Shown here: one piece after another, positions 53,241 to 62,061 of the stretch | Numbering within the stretch: position 1 is the stretch's first letter | How the letters are laid out: each line of letters begins with the position of its first letter | Source: JAYKJB01 sp035284745 [NCBI: Candidatus Sericytochromatia bacterium] | GTDB taxonomy: Bacteria > Cyanobacteriota > Sericytochromatia > S15B-MN24 | Assembly (NCBI GenBank): GCA_035284745.1 | Contig: JAYKIL010000006.1 | Location: 1-64,000, forward strand | DNA length: 64,000 nucleotides | Direction of reading: 5' to 3' | Program-made: the position numbers and the translations under genes | The notes under the pieces: generated by a model | Seen by the model: the letters and a program-made list of their open reading frames with translations, nothing else | Told to the model about the DNA's origin: nothing | Databases searched by the model: none

Positions 53241-54341
53241 ATGTCGACGACACACACAGCACATCCCCTCCAAAAAACACCCCTCCACGCTCAACACGTG
53301 GCGTTGGGGGCCAAAATGGTGCCGTTTGGCGGATGGGAAATGCCGTTGCAATATGCGGGAATTTTGCAAGAACATCACGCCGTTCGCCGAGAGGTGGGTC
53401 TTTTCGACGTCTCTCACATGGGTGAATTTCACATTTCGGGTCCGGAGGCCGCGCCTTTTGTGCAGCGAATGGTTGGAAACGACGTCCTAAAGCTTGCTGC
53501 CGACCAAGCCTTGTATACACAAATGATGCGACCGGACGGCGGGACAGTAGACGATTTGTTGGTGTATCGTCAACCCGATGGCTATTTGCTGGTGGTCAAC
53601 GCCTCAAACATTGACAAAGACTGGTCGTGGCTGGAGCAGTACAAACCCCGAGAAGTCACAATGGTCAATCAATCCGCGCAAACAGCCATGTTGGCCGTTC
53701 AAGGGCCGCGCGCGGCAGAAATGATGCAGCGATTGACCCCTGTCGCCTCGCTCGGTAGTTTCCGCTGGTGCGAAACCCGCTTTGCTGAGCGTTCCGTGCG
53801 CATCGCGCGGACAGGGTACACGGGTGAAGATGGTTTCGAAATTTTTTGCGACGCGGGCGACGCCCCCGCCGTTTGGGACGCGTTACTCGCGGGGGGAGAA
53901 CCTTTTGGCATTCAGCCGTGCGGCCTCGGTGCGAGGGACACCCTCCGTCTGGAAGCAGGCTTGCCCTTATACGGCCACGAATTATCTGAGGTCATCACTC
54001 CCGTGATGGCGGGTTTGTCGTGGAGCGTAAAGCCCAACAAGGGGGATTTTCTGGGAAGAGAAGCCCTGCTTTCACAACTGGGCGGAAACCTCACTCACCG
54101 CGTGGTTGCTTTAGAATTCAACCATCGCGTGATCGCCCGACAAGGCTATCGCGTGTTTTGCGAGGATCAGTTGGTCGGTGAAGTCCTGTCTGGAACATTC
54201 TCCCCAACCCTCCAGGTCCCCGTGGCGACAGCGTTGGTAGACCACAAATTCGCGCAAAGCGCGTTAAGTGTGGAGATCCGTGGTCAACTTCATCCGGCGA
54301 ACACGACGCGATTGCCCTTTTATCGTCGCCCCAACCGCTAA
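53241..54341 (+). CDS. gcvT: Glycine cleavage system T protein (aminomethyltransferase)
   Basis: 366 residues from ATG 53241. It transfers the methylene group of the aminomethyl-lipoyl arm of GcvH to tetrahydrofolate and releases ammonia. It has MVPFGGWEMPLQYAGILQEH, FDVSHMGEFHI, TGYTGEDGFEIFC and GLGARDTLRLEAGLPLYGHE, all normal. It is the first gene of the gcv operon. Confidence 0.96.
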   Translation: MSTTHTAHPLQKTPLHAQHVALGAKMVPFGGWEMPLQYAGILQEHHAVRREVGLFDVSHMGEFHISGPEAAPFVQRMVGNDVLKLAADQALYTQMMRPDGGTVDDLLVYRQPDGYLLVVNASNIDKDWSWLEQYKPREVTMVNQSAQTAMLAVQGPRAAEMMQRLTPVASLGSFRWCETRFAERSVRIARTGYTGEDGFEIFCDAGDAPAVWDALLAGGEPFGIQPCGLGARDTLRLEAGLPLYGHELSEVITPVMAGLSWSVKPNKGDFLGREALLSQLGGNLTHRVVALEFNHRVIARQGYRVFCEDQLVGEVLSGTFSPTLQVPVATALVDHKFAQSALSVEIRGQLHPANTTRLPFYRRPNR

Positions 54342-54357
54342 AGCTTCAGGAGCACTT

Positions 54358-54735
54358 ATGACGCTGCCAGCCAATATTCGTTTTATTGCCTCTCACGAGT
54401 ATCTCTATCCCATCAACGATGCGGTCGCAGTGGGTGTTTCCCGTTATGCGGTTGATCAACTCGGCGATGTGGTGTACGTGGAGTTGCCCCCTGTCGGCAA
54501 GCACCTCAATAAGGGCGACTCTTTCGGGGTGATTGAGTCAGTCAAAGCCGTTTCGGATATTTACGCACCCATCTCGGGCGAAGTGGTGGCGGTCAATGAA
54601 GCGGCCGTGACGGACCCCGGTCTGATTACCGAAGACCCCTACGAAAAAGGTTGGCTCATTCGCATCAAGGGTGATACCTCGGACCTCGACGCGATGGATG
54701 AGAAAGCCTACGCGAATTTCACTGGAGCTCTGTGA
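54358..54735 (+). CDS. gcvH: Glycine cleavage system H protein
   Basis: 125 residues from ATG 54358, with CAGGAG upstream. The lipoyl carrier swings between P, T and L proteins. The lipoylated Lys is in GVIESVKAVSDIYAPISG. It ends in TGATG, sharing one base with the gcvPA start, so the two are translationally coupled. Confidence 0.97.
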   Translation: MTLPANIRFIASHEYLYPINDAVAVGVSRYAVDQLGDVVYVELPPVGKHLNKGDSFGVIESVKAVSDIYAPISGEVVAVNEAAVTDPGLITEDPYEKGWLIRIKGDTSDLDAMDEKAYANFTGAL

Positions 54736-56090
54736 TGCACGCTTATCTGCCGCTGTCCTCGGTCGATCGCCAAGCCATGTTGGAAGAGGTGGGCTTTACG
54801 TCGTTCGAGGAGATGATTCAGCATATCCCCGCCTCTTTGCGCCTCCAGCAGTTGGACCTTCCCCCGGGGAAGTCTGAACTTGAAGTACAAGGCACCATGC
54901 GGGGTTGGGCGGCAAGCAACCACACTCCGGATAAGCTCTCATTCCTTGGCGCAGGGGTTTACCAGCGCTTTATCCCCGCAGCGGTGGACGCCATTGTATC
55001 TCGCTCGGAGTTTTACACCGCTTACACCCCCTACCAACCAGAAGTCAGTCAGGGCACCCTGCAATATACTTACGAATACCAGACGCTGATTTGCCAACTG
55101 ACGGGGATGGACGTGAGCAATGCCAGTCTTTACGACGGCTCAACCGCGATGGCGGAGGCAGCCTTTATGGCGATGCGTATCACCGGGCGCCGGAAAATTT
55201 TGGTGGCAGGTTCGGTTCACCCGGAATACCTAGAAGTTCTGAACACCTATGCCCGGGGCCCCGAAGCGAGCATCGAGGTGCTGCCACTGACGAATGGAAG
55301 ATTGTCCCACGACCAAATTCGGGCAGAGGCTCTCGAAGGCGCGGCGTGTTTGGTGGTGGCGTGCCCGAACTTTTTTGGTTTGGTTGAGGAAATGCCCCAA
55401 CTGAGCGAAACAATTCATGCAGCGGGCGGCTTACTGGTGGCGGTCGTCGAGCCGACGTCACTGGCCGTCTTGACCCCACCGGGGGAATACGGGGCCGATA
55501 TCGTCGTGGGCGACGGGCAATCACTGGGCAATATGAGCCAATTTGGCGGTCCGCACGTGGGCTTTATGGCCTGCCGGAGTGAACACTTCCGGCAGCTTCC
55601 TGGCCGTATCGTGGGCGCCACGCAAGATTCTCGCGGTGAAAAGGCTTACACCCTGACGCTGCAGACCCGGGAACAACACATCCGACGAGAGAAGGCAACC
55701 AGCAACATCTGTACCAACCAAGCGCTGTGTGCCTTGGCCGTCACGGTGTACCTGTCACTCGCCGGGCCGCAGGGACTGCTGAGCGTGGCCGAATTGTCAG
55801 CCGATCGCGCCCACCATTTGGCGCAGGCCATCGCCGAGATTCCGGGGTTTTCACTCGCCTTCGATGGCCCCTTCATCAATGAGTTTGTAGTGCGAAGTCG
55901 TTTTCCCGTCCAGCAGGTACTGGACCATTTGCAAAACCAGGGCATTTTAGGTGGCGTTCCGCTCAAAACCTGGTTCCCTGATCGCGAAGACTGTTTCTTG
56001 ATTGCCGTCACCGAAATCAATGACGTGGAGTCACTGCAACGACTGATGAGTGCGCTGACGGAATTCGCCACCACGAGCATCACCGTCTGA
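54735..56090 (+). CDS. gcvPA: Glycine dehydrogenase (decarboxylating) subunit 1
   Basis: 451 residues, the N-terminal half of the P protein in the split form. It has FLGAGVYQRFIPAAVD, FYTAYTPYQPEVSQGTLQ, YDGSTAMAEAAFMAMRITG and CSNICTNQ-like ATSNICTNQALCAL. The PLP-binding Lys is in subunit 2, which should be gcvPB. No gcvPB follows here, so that subunit must be encoded elsewhere. It starts inside the gcvH stop. Confidence 0.95.
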   Translation: MHAYLPLSSVDRQAMLEEVGFTSFEEMIQHIPASLRLQQLDLPPGKSELEVQGTMRGWAASNHTPDKLSFLGAGVYQRFIPAAVDAIVSRSEFYTAYTPYQPEVSQGTLQYTYEYQTLICQLTGMDVSNASLYDGSTAMAEAAFMAMRITGRRKILVAGSVHPEYLEVLNTYARGPEASIEVLPLTNGRLSHDQIRAEALEGAACLVVACPNFFGLVEEMPQLSETIHAAGGLLVAVVEPTSLAVLTPPGEYGADIVVGDGQSLGNMSQFGGPHVGFMACRSEHFRQLPGRIVGATQDSRGEKAYTLTLQTREQHIRREKATSNICTNQALCALAVTVYLSLAGPQGLLSVAELSADRAHHLAQAIAEIPGFSLAFDGPFINEFVVRSRFPVQQVLDHLQNQGILGGVPLKTWFPDREDCFLIAVTEINDVESLQRLMSALTEFATTSITV

Positions 56091-56330
56091 ACATTTTCCT
56101 GAATCAGAATACGAGGGAGATGGAGGTCGACCTCGACAAACCTGCGAGGCAAACCTTGGCAGTTTTGACCGGCGCCATCGTGGCGTGAGTCTCGTACGAT
56201 CACGGAGTCGGGTCCTTTACCCGACCTCGATCTCATTGATTCAACAAACTCCGGGCGCCTTGGAAAGCGATGACCTCGCGCCTCAATGAGGCCGTGTGTC
56301 ATCCCAATCTACGCGGAGGAGGACCACCAC

Positions 56331-56621
56331 GTGTTGTCGAAGCAAGCACCTGCTAAACGGGTTCCATTATTGCGGGTCTGTTCCAACTCCAATCCTGCGT
56401 CCGTCGCGGGGGCGATCGCCGGCGTAATACGCGAAAGCGGTCGATGCGAAGTCCAGGCGATTGGAGCAGGCGCGGTGAATCAGACCGTTAAGGCCATCGG
56501 CATTGCTCGGGGTTACGTGGCACCCTCCGGGCTCAATTTGATCACCATTCCCGCCTTTCTGGATATCGAGGTCAACGGAGAAGAGCGAACCGCCATTCGC
56601 TTTATTATCGAGCCCCGGTAA
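56331..56621 (+). CDS. spoVS: Stage V sporulation protein S homologue
   Basis: 96 residues from GTG 56331, which has GGAGGAGG 8 nt upstream; the longer frame to 56286 is not needed. It has the family core NPASVAGAIAGVIRESG, EVQAIGAGAVNQTVKAIGIA and NGEERTAIRFIIEPR. SpoVS is an Alba-like small protein that affects sporulation and septation in Bacillus, but it also occurs in non-sporulating phyla such as Thermus and some Cyanobacteria relatives. No sporulation gene is nearby. Confidence 0.93.
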   Translation: MLSKQAPAKRVPLLRVCSNSNPASVAGAIAGVIRESGRCEVQAIGAGAVNQTVKAIGIARGYVAPSGLNLITIPAFLDIEVNGEERTAIRFIIEPR

Positions 56622-56751
56622 TTAAGGGCGACGAGGACATCAAAAAGCTGGCAATTCAGGTAGTATGGGGAGGTGTTCGCGGTAAAATATCGGAAATGGC
56701 ACTGGACACAATTTTCTCGTCCTTTGGACAAAATGGGCCCGCGAGGTTTCT

Positions 56752-59700
56752 TTGAAACGGCTTCCTCTTCTTATTGCCACCCTTGCGGCCTCAGCGTATT
56801 TATCGTTCGGCGATCCACAGCCGGTCCTGGCTCAAACGGCCCTGTTTGAGCCAGGAACGCGTTGGACAACCCTTCATACGCCGCATTTTCGTATTTATCA
56901 CACGCCTGAATTGGCCGCGAAGGCCCACGAAGTCGCAGCGATCGCCGAAGACGCTCATCGCCTCTTGGTGCCCTTTATGGGGATCGCCCCGGCAGGCATC
57001 ACGGAGGTCGTCATTTCGGACATGATGGATGACCTCAACAGCTTGGCGCAAAGCAACCCACATCGCGCCGTCTGGCTGTGGCTGACGCCACCCAATCCAG
57101 ATGAGGGGATGGCGATCGGACGTTATGACCAATGGTTGCGCCTGCTATTTATTCACGAATACACGCACGTGTTGCAATTTGAACACACACCGTGGCTGGT
57201 GCAACAGCTAAACTCGGCAGCGGGTGGGGTCATTTTCAGTCAGTTGCCCACGCTGCCCATTGAAATCACGCTGGCTCTGCCGGATCTGCTGACCAACACC
57301 CCCTCTTACTTTACAGAAGGACTGGCCGTCTACACGGAAAGTAAATTCACGGCAGGGGGCCGCGGCCTTGAGGGCGACTTCGACATGATTCGCCGCATGG
57401 CTTTTGCCGAAGATCGGGTGCCGACTTATGACCAAATTTATGGTCGCTATACGCTGGAATGGCCGATGGGCGGCTACGAATATACCTGGGGCAGCGCTTT
57501 TATTGCCCATTTGATTTCAAAATACGGTGAAGAAGCGCCTGCAAAAATTTTGCGCGCATATGGCCTGTTTCCTTATCTAGGTTTTGATAACGCCGTGTGG
57601 CGGGCCACCGGTGAAAGCGCCCAAAGCATTTGGGCCGATATGTGCAAAGCGTTGGGGAAACGGTACCAACAAGACCTGGATTTGTGGAAAAAACGACGGG
57701 TCGAAAAGATCGTCACCGTTGGTAACCCCCGAGATGTGACCACGACAGGCCGTTACCATCGACATCCGGTGTGGCAGGCAGACGGCACGTTGCTATACGC
57801 CGAAGCAGCCAGAAACAAAAGCGCCATTTTGTATGCGGATCGCCTCGACGGCAGCAAACGCGAAGCGTTGTTTAACCAGAGTACGCGTTCATCCGTCTCT
57901 GTGGGACGGGACCCCCACTTAATCTACATGGAACGTGATACCAGCGAATCCGTGCGAAGTCTCACGAGCCATCGCGACATCTTTGTATACGACCGTCAGA
58001 AGAAAGCCCGACGGCGTCTAACGCACCAGGCGCGTGTTTTTGCCCCCCAAGTCTCGCCAGACGGCAACCGCATTGTGGGGATGACGCAGGGCGGCGGAAA
58101 AACAGGGCTGGCCATTTTTGATGATAAGGGACGACGCTTACGTCAGTGGCTGTACGACCAAAATGACTATCAATTCGGCAACCCGGTCTGGTCACCTGAC
58201 GGTACTCGCGTCGCGGTTGCGGTATGGCACGCGGGCACGCGCGACCTCTGGATTGTCAATTCAGAAACAGGCGCCATGGAGCCCCTGTGGCGGGATCTCG
58301 CCTTGGACTTTTATCCCGCGTGGACACCCGACGGCCGTGGATTGGTCTTTACCTCTGATCGCAACCACGGAATATTTAACCTGTTTGTGGTGGAACTCGC
58401 CACCCGTCGCATCCGCCAACTCACGGACCTTCCCGGGGGCGCGTTTGACCCTGCCGTATCGCCCGACGGCAAACAAATTGCCTTCGCAAATTACACAGGC
58501 AGAGGCTATGACATCCAGACCATCCCCTTCGAAGGTCTCTCCTCACCCAGGAACATAACGCTGAGGCAACCAGGCCCGGTGCCTCAGTTCTCTAAACTTC
58601 CGCCTGCCCCTATCACCGGCATCACGCCGTATAACGGCCTTTCAACGATGCTACCCAGCACCTGGTTCCCCTTGTTTCAGCAAGACGAGAACGGGGGCGC
58701 GGTCTATGTATACACCTTCTGGCAGGACCTCCTTCGTGAGCAAAGTTTAATGCTGATGAATGGCTATGGGTTCGGCAGTGGGCGCTTTAATTACGGTTTT
58801 AATTACGGAAACTCGATGACGGCCTTGCCATTTTCAATCAGCGCGTTTGAATTCCCTGGGCTCGGCCGCCAACCAATTTTTCCCGACCAAAACAACCCTG
58901 AGAACGTTATTTGGACCAACCGCTGGCAGTGGCGAAAGAGCGCTGCCCTCTCCTTCCAATGGCCCGGTGTCCGGTATCCACTTTTTGAGCCGCCGCCCAT
59001 TTCAGGACAAAATTACACCTTTGGATTGCGCACCGAAATGGTGACAGATTACGCATTGGAGGTGAATCCAGAGGAGATTCCAGAGGAATTTAAAGACCAG
59101 TTCAAGGATCAACCCCGGTTAAATCCGGTGAACAACGGCGTGCTCCCCGATGTATGGACCGCGGAGTCCCCAGGAAACTACCACAGCCTCTTTGTCCAGT
59201 GGCAAAGAGCCCAAGCTTTCCGTCGTTCATATGATTACGCACCGCTCCAAGGGGAAATTACGACGGTGGGTGCGGAACAAGGTGTTCCCGTGGCTGGGAT
59301 GCCGATTGAACGGGCTTTCACCCGGTTTTGGGCTGATCATCGCTGGTATGTTCCCTTGCCGTGGGGCGATCGCCACTCGCTGGCACTGCGCGGAACGGCT
59401 GGGGCTCTGTACAACCGTAATGGAAATTTCTATATGTCGGCTTGGCGCTTGCCTTTCGGCTACCAACCCCTGGCCAGCTTAAACCGCTGGGATTTGACCT
59501 CTGCCACCGATTATTCCAACCGAATGGTGCTTTTGCGCGGTCATAATTTCGCAGTGGGCAACAGAGTTCTTACCGCAGGTGCCGAGTACCGATTCCCTTT
59601 GTTTGAAGTGATGAGAGGCTGGGGAGAGGTGCCGCTGTTCATCAATCAACTCTATGGCGTAGTTTTCTTGGATACGGGTGCCATGTGGGGCGTCGACTCA

Positions 59701-59886
59701 ACGAGCCTTACCTATCCAACACTCGACGATACCCTGACCGGGGCAGGGGCTGAATTGCGGGCTCGCAGCTCGCTATTCCAAAGCGTTCCGATCGATCTTC
59801 GCCTCGGTTTCGCCCAAGGGCTTACCCGCGGTGCAGCCCCTGGCGGTGAGTTGCAATTAAACTGGGGCTTGGGTACCACGTTCTAG
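56752..59886 (+). CDS. Exported gluzincin / TolB-propeller / beta-barrel protein
   Basis: 1044 residues from TTG 56752 with GAGG upstream. It has a signal peptide (about 1-28, cleavage after VLAQ). Residues about 30-330 hold a gluzincin peptidase domain with HEYTH (His135, Glu136, His139) and Glu189 in YFTEG, the zinc ligands. About 345-620 is a TolB-type propeller (FAPQVSPDGNRIVG, NPVWSPDGTRVAV, YPAWTPDGRGLVF, FDPAVSPDGKQIAF). The last 350 residues are beta-rich with aromatic ends and finish GGELQLNWGLGTTF, fitting an Omp85-like or other outer-membrane barrel. The order peptidase, propeller, barrel suggests an outer-membrane-anchored protease on the periplasmic side. Confidence 0.87.
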   Translation: MKRLPLLIATLAASAYLSFGDPQPVLAQTALFEPGTRWTTLHTPHFRIYHTPELAAKAHEVAAIAEDAHRLLVPFMGIAPAGITEVVISDMMDDLNSLAQSNPHRAVWLWLTPPNPDEGMAIGRYDQWLRLLFIHEYTHVLQFEHTPWLVQQLNSAAGGVIFSQLPTLPIEITLALPDLLTNTPSYFTEGLAVYTESKFTAGGRGLEGDFDMIRRMAFAEDRVPTYDQIYGRYTLEWPMGGYEYTWGSAFIAHLISKYGEEAPAKILRAYGLFPYLGFDNAVWRATGESAQSIWADMCKALGKRYQQDLDLWKKRRVEKIVTVGNPRDVTTTGRYHRHPVWQADGTLLYAEAARNKSAILYADRLDGSKREALFNQSTRSSVSVGRDPHLIYMERDTSESVRSLTSHRDIFVYDRQKKARRRLTHQARVFAPQVSPDGNRIVGMTQGGGKTGLAIFDDKGRRLRQWLYDQNDYQFGNPVWSPDGTRVAVAVWHAGTRDLWIVNSETGAMEPLWRDLALDFYPAWTPDGRGLVFTSDRNHGIFNLFVVELATRRIRQLTDLPGGAFDPAVSPDGKQIAFANYTGRGYDIQTIPFEGLSSPRNITLRQPGPVPQFSKLPPAPITGITPYNGLSTMLPSTWFPLFQQDENGGAVYVYTFWQDLLREQSLMLMNGYGFGSGRFNYGFNYGNSMTALPFSISAFEFPGLGRQPIFPDQNNPENVIWTNRWQWRKSAALSFQWPGVRYPLFEPPPISGQNYTFGLRTEMVTDYALEVNPEEIPEEFKDQFKDQPRLNPVNNGVLPDVWTAESPGNYHSLFVQWQRAQAFRRSYDYAPLQGEITTVGAEQGVPVAGMPIERAFTRFWADHRWYVPLPWGDRHSLALRGTAGALYNRNGNFYMSAWRLPFGYQPLASLNRWDLTSATDYSNRMVLLRGHNFAVGNRVLTAGAEYRFPLFEVMRGWGEVPLFINQLYGVVFLDTGAMWGVDSTSLTYPTLDDTLTGAGAELRARSSLFQSVPIDLRLGFAQGLTRGAAPGGELQLNWGLGTTF

Positions 59887-59899
59887 GGTTCAAAACACG

Positions 59900-59924
59900 A
59901 GCCCCCAGCAAGTGACTGGGGGCT
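59900..59924. terminator. Hairpin between convergent genes
   Basis: AGCCCCCAG and CTGGGGGCT form a 9-bp stem with a 7-nt loop. T-rich flanks are short on both strands (CGTGTTTTG on the minus side), so a bidirectional terminator is likely. Confidence 0.65.
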
Positions 59925-59952
59925 TGCGGTCATTCTTGAAGGTGCGCTGTTT

Positions 59953-61935
59953 CTAAACAGCGGAAGGTTCAGCCACTTTCTTGGCCCGAGAGGCTCGCTT
60001 CTTGGGGGCTTCTGCCGGAGCCGCTGCCTCCGCCGCAGGCGCGGCAGCGGTCTTGGCCGCCCGGGTCGTCCGAGTCCGCTTCACTGGCGCAGCCTCTGCC
60101 GCAGCCTCAACCACAGGGGCCTCTGCCGCCTTCTTCGTCGTCGCACGGCGTGTTTTTGGCGCGGGCTTTTCGGCAGCAGGCGCTTCAGGCGCCTCGGGCG
60201 CTGCCGAGGCCACCTCTGCGGCGGGTGCCGGTTTTCTTCCCACAGAACGCGAACGACTCCGCGCCGGCTTGTCTTCAGCGGGGGCCTCGTTCTGCACCAC
60301 AGGTTCCGTCACACGAGGTGCGGAAGCCGCCTCAGAACTTACTTCACCGGGCGCCTCTCGGGGTGAAAAGCCTTCAGCAGACCCCTCTCCCGCGGAGCCG
60401 AACCGACCGCCCCGGCCGCGTCCGCCCCGACGACGACGACGACCATCTCGACGGCCGCCCTCGAACCCCGCGCCCTCAAGACGGGGCCCTTCCGACGACT
60501 CTTGAGGGGCGTCTGCCACCTCTAGCCAGGCCTCTGCTTGCGGACTCAACGACAACAGGGCCGCCACGATACGACGGGAATCGCCCCGTGACATCAGCGC
60601 ATCAACCAAGCCCCTGAAAGATTCGGAAGCTGTTGCCTCCGTCGCGATCGCTTGGAAAATTTGGGCAGCCATCCCTGCCTGAGCAGGATTCAAACGCGGA
60701 CCCCGTCCATCCGGTCGAGGGCCTCCGGAGTGAGCAGGCCGCTCGCCACGTGCTGACTGACCGGGTGCAGGCTGCGGACGCCGTTCATGCCCTCCGCCCG
60801 CGGGTGGCGCATTGCGTGTTTGAGGCGCCGTCGTGCCGCCCTGTTGTTGTTTCAGATCCCGCATAATCGTCTGAAAATCGCGCTCTTCCTCTGCGGTGAC
60901 CAAGGTAAACGCGATGCCCTTCTTCCCGGCCCGGGCCGTCCGTCCACTGCGATGTATATAGGTGGCGGTGTCACGAGGCACCGTAAAGTGAAATACGTGA
61001 GAAACCGCCGGGATGTCTAAGCCCCGTGCGGCGACATCCGTCGCGACCAAAACATTGATGTCGCTGTCTCGGAACTGCTGGAGGGTCACCAAGCGCTTCT
61101 CTTGAGGAATATCACCCGTCAAGATTCCAATCGAAAGCCCCTCGCGCTTCAAGCGTTGGTGCACCCACGCGGCTTCCACCTTGGTCTCGCAAAAAATGAT
61201 GGCAGAGACAATCTCAGGTCCACGCAAAAGGGTACCGAGCGCTTGGATCTTTTTATCCTTCGGGACACGGGCAAACTTGTGGGTGAGACCCACGGCAGGT
61301 GTGAATCCGGAACTCACTTCAATCTTCTCCGGACTGCGCATGTATTTTTGCGCAATCTTTGCTATCTCGGGGGGAAACGTTGCGCTGAACAACAAGGTCT
61401 GGCGTTGCTCCGCCGGAACGCGCTTCAAAATGAACTCCAGATCATCCTTGAAGCCCATATCCAGCATCTCGTCTGCTTCATCAAGCACGACAACCTTGCA
61501 AGTATCGAGGTGGAGGAACCCACGCTCAATGTGATCGCGCAGGCGTCCCGGGGTGCCGACCACCACAGGAGCCCACTGCATTTGGTCTATTTGGGTCTCG
61601 ATCTTTACGCCACCGAACACCGCAGCCACGATGATCTGCATGCGCTCGGCCACTCTGGACAACTCATCACTCACCTGCAGCGCAAGTTCACGCGTCGGAC
61701 AAATGACCAGTACTTGGGTGTCCGGATTCGCAGGTTCAATGCGCTGCAAAGTCGGCAAGCCAAAGCCGAGCGTCTTACCGGTGCCCGTTCGGGCCTGCAC
61801 CATCAAGTCTTTCCCGGTTTGGACCAACGGGATTGCCGCATCCTGCACTGGCGTGGCGTGGGTGTACCCCATCTGTTCAAGACCCGCAAGAAGGTCCGGG
61901 TGAAGTTCAAACTCGGTGAAGGGCTTGGGAGACAA
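59953..61935 (-). CDS. DEAD-box RNA helicase with Arg-Gly and Ala/Lys/Pro-rich tail
   Basis: 660 residues. The helicase core (1-370) has the Q motif FELHPDLLAGLEQMGYTHATPVQ, ARTGTGKT, PTRELALQ, GTPGR, DEAD, SAT, VATDVAARGLDIP and HRSGRTAR. A helical region (about 420-480) follows, then an Arg/Gly box (about 500-520) and a long Ala/Lys/Pro/Glu-rich tail to residue 660. It unwinds RNA; the tail probably adds nonspecific RNA binding, as in cold-shock CsdA-type and cyanobacterial CrhR-type helicases. TTG 61935 is the only plausible early start. Its ribosome site is weak. Confidence 0.94.
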   Translation of the reverse strand: MSPKPFTEFELHPDLLAGLEQMGYTHATPVQDAAIPLVQTGKDLMVQARTGTGKTLGFGLPTLQRIEPANPDTQVLVICPTRELALQVSDELSRVAERMQIIVAAVFGGVKIETQIDQMQWAPVVVGTPGRLRDHIERGFLHLDTCKVVVLDEADEMLDMGFKDDLEFILKRVPAEQRQTLLFSATFPPEIAKIAQKYMRSPEKIEVSSGFTPAVGLTHKFARVPKDKKIQALGTLLRGPEIVSAIIFCETKVEAAWVHQRLKREGLSIGILTGDIPQEKRLVTLQQFRDSDINVLVATDVAARGLDIPAVSHVFHFTVPRDTATYIHRSGRTARAGKKGIAFTLVTAEEERDFQTIMRDLKQQQGGTTAPQTRNAPPAGGGHERRPQPAPGQSARGERPAHSGGPRPDGRGPRLNPAQAGMAAQIFQAIATEATASESFRGLVDALMSRGDSRRIVAALLSLSPQAEAWLEVADAPQESSEGPRLEGAGFEGGRRDGRRRRRGGRGRGGRFGSAGEGSAEGFSPREAPGEVSSEAASAPRVTEPVVQNEAPAEDKPARSRSRSVGRKPAPAAEVASAAPEAPEAPAAEKPAPKTRRATTKKAAEAPVVEAAAEAAPVKRTRTTRAAKTAAAPAAEAAAPAEAPKKRASRAKKVAEPSAV

Positions 61936-62061
61936 AAGCGAAGGGTCCTATCCGGACAAGGCCACGGGTCAGGGTTAACAAAGCGCACAGTACAGAATCA
62001 CGACCCGAGTCATTGTAACACGTCGCTTCACGGCTCCCCAGCGCATCCCGCCCGAAGTCTG

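Noticed and set aside
56202-56220. Terminator after gcvPA (TCGGGT...ACCCGA)
   Set aside because: The stem is only 6 bp and is not followed by a T-run.
56091-56330. Remnant of gcvPB after gcvPA
   Set aside because: None of the frames shows the PLP-lysine region or other GcvPB motifs.
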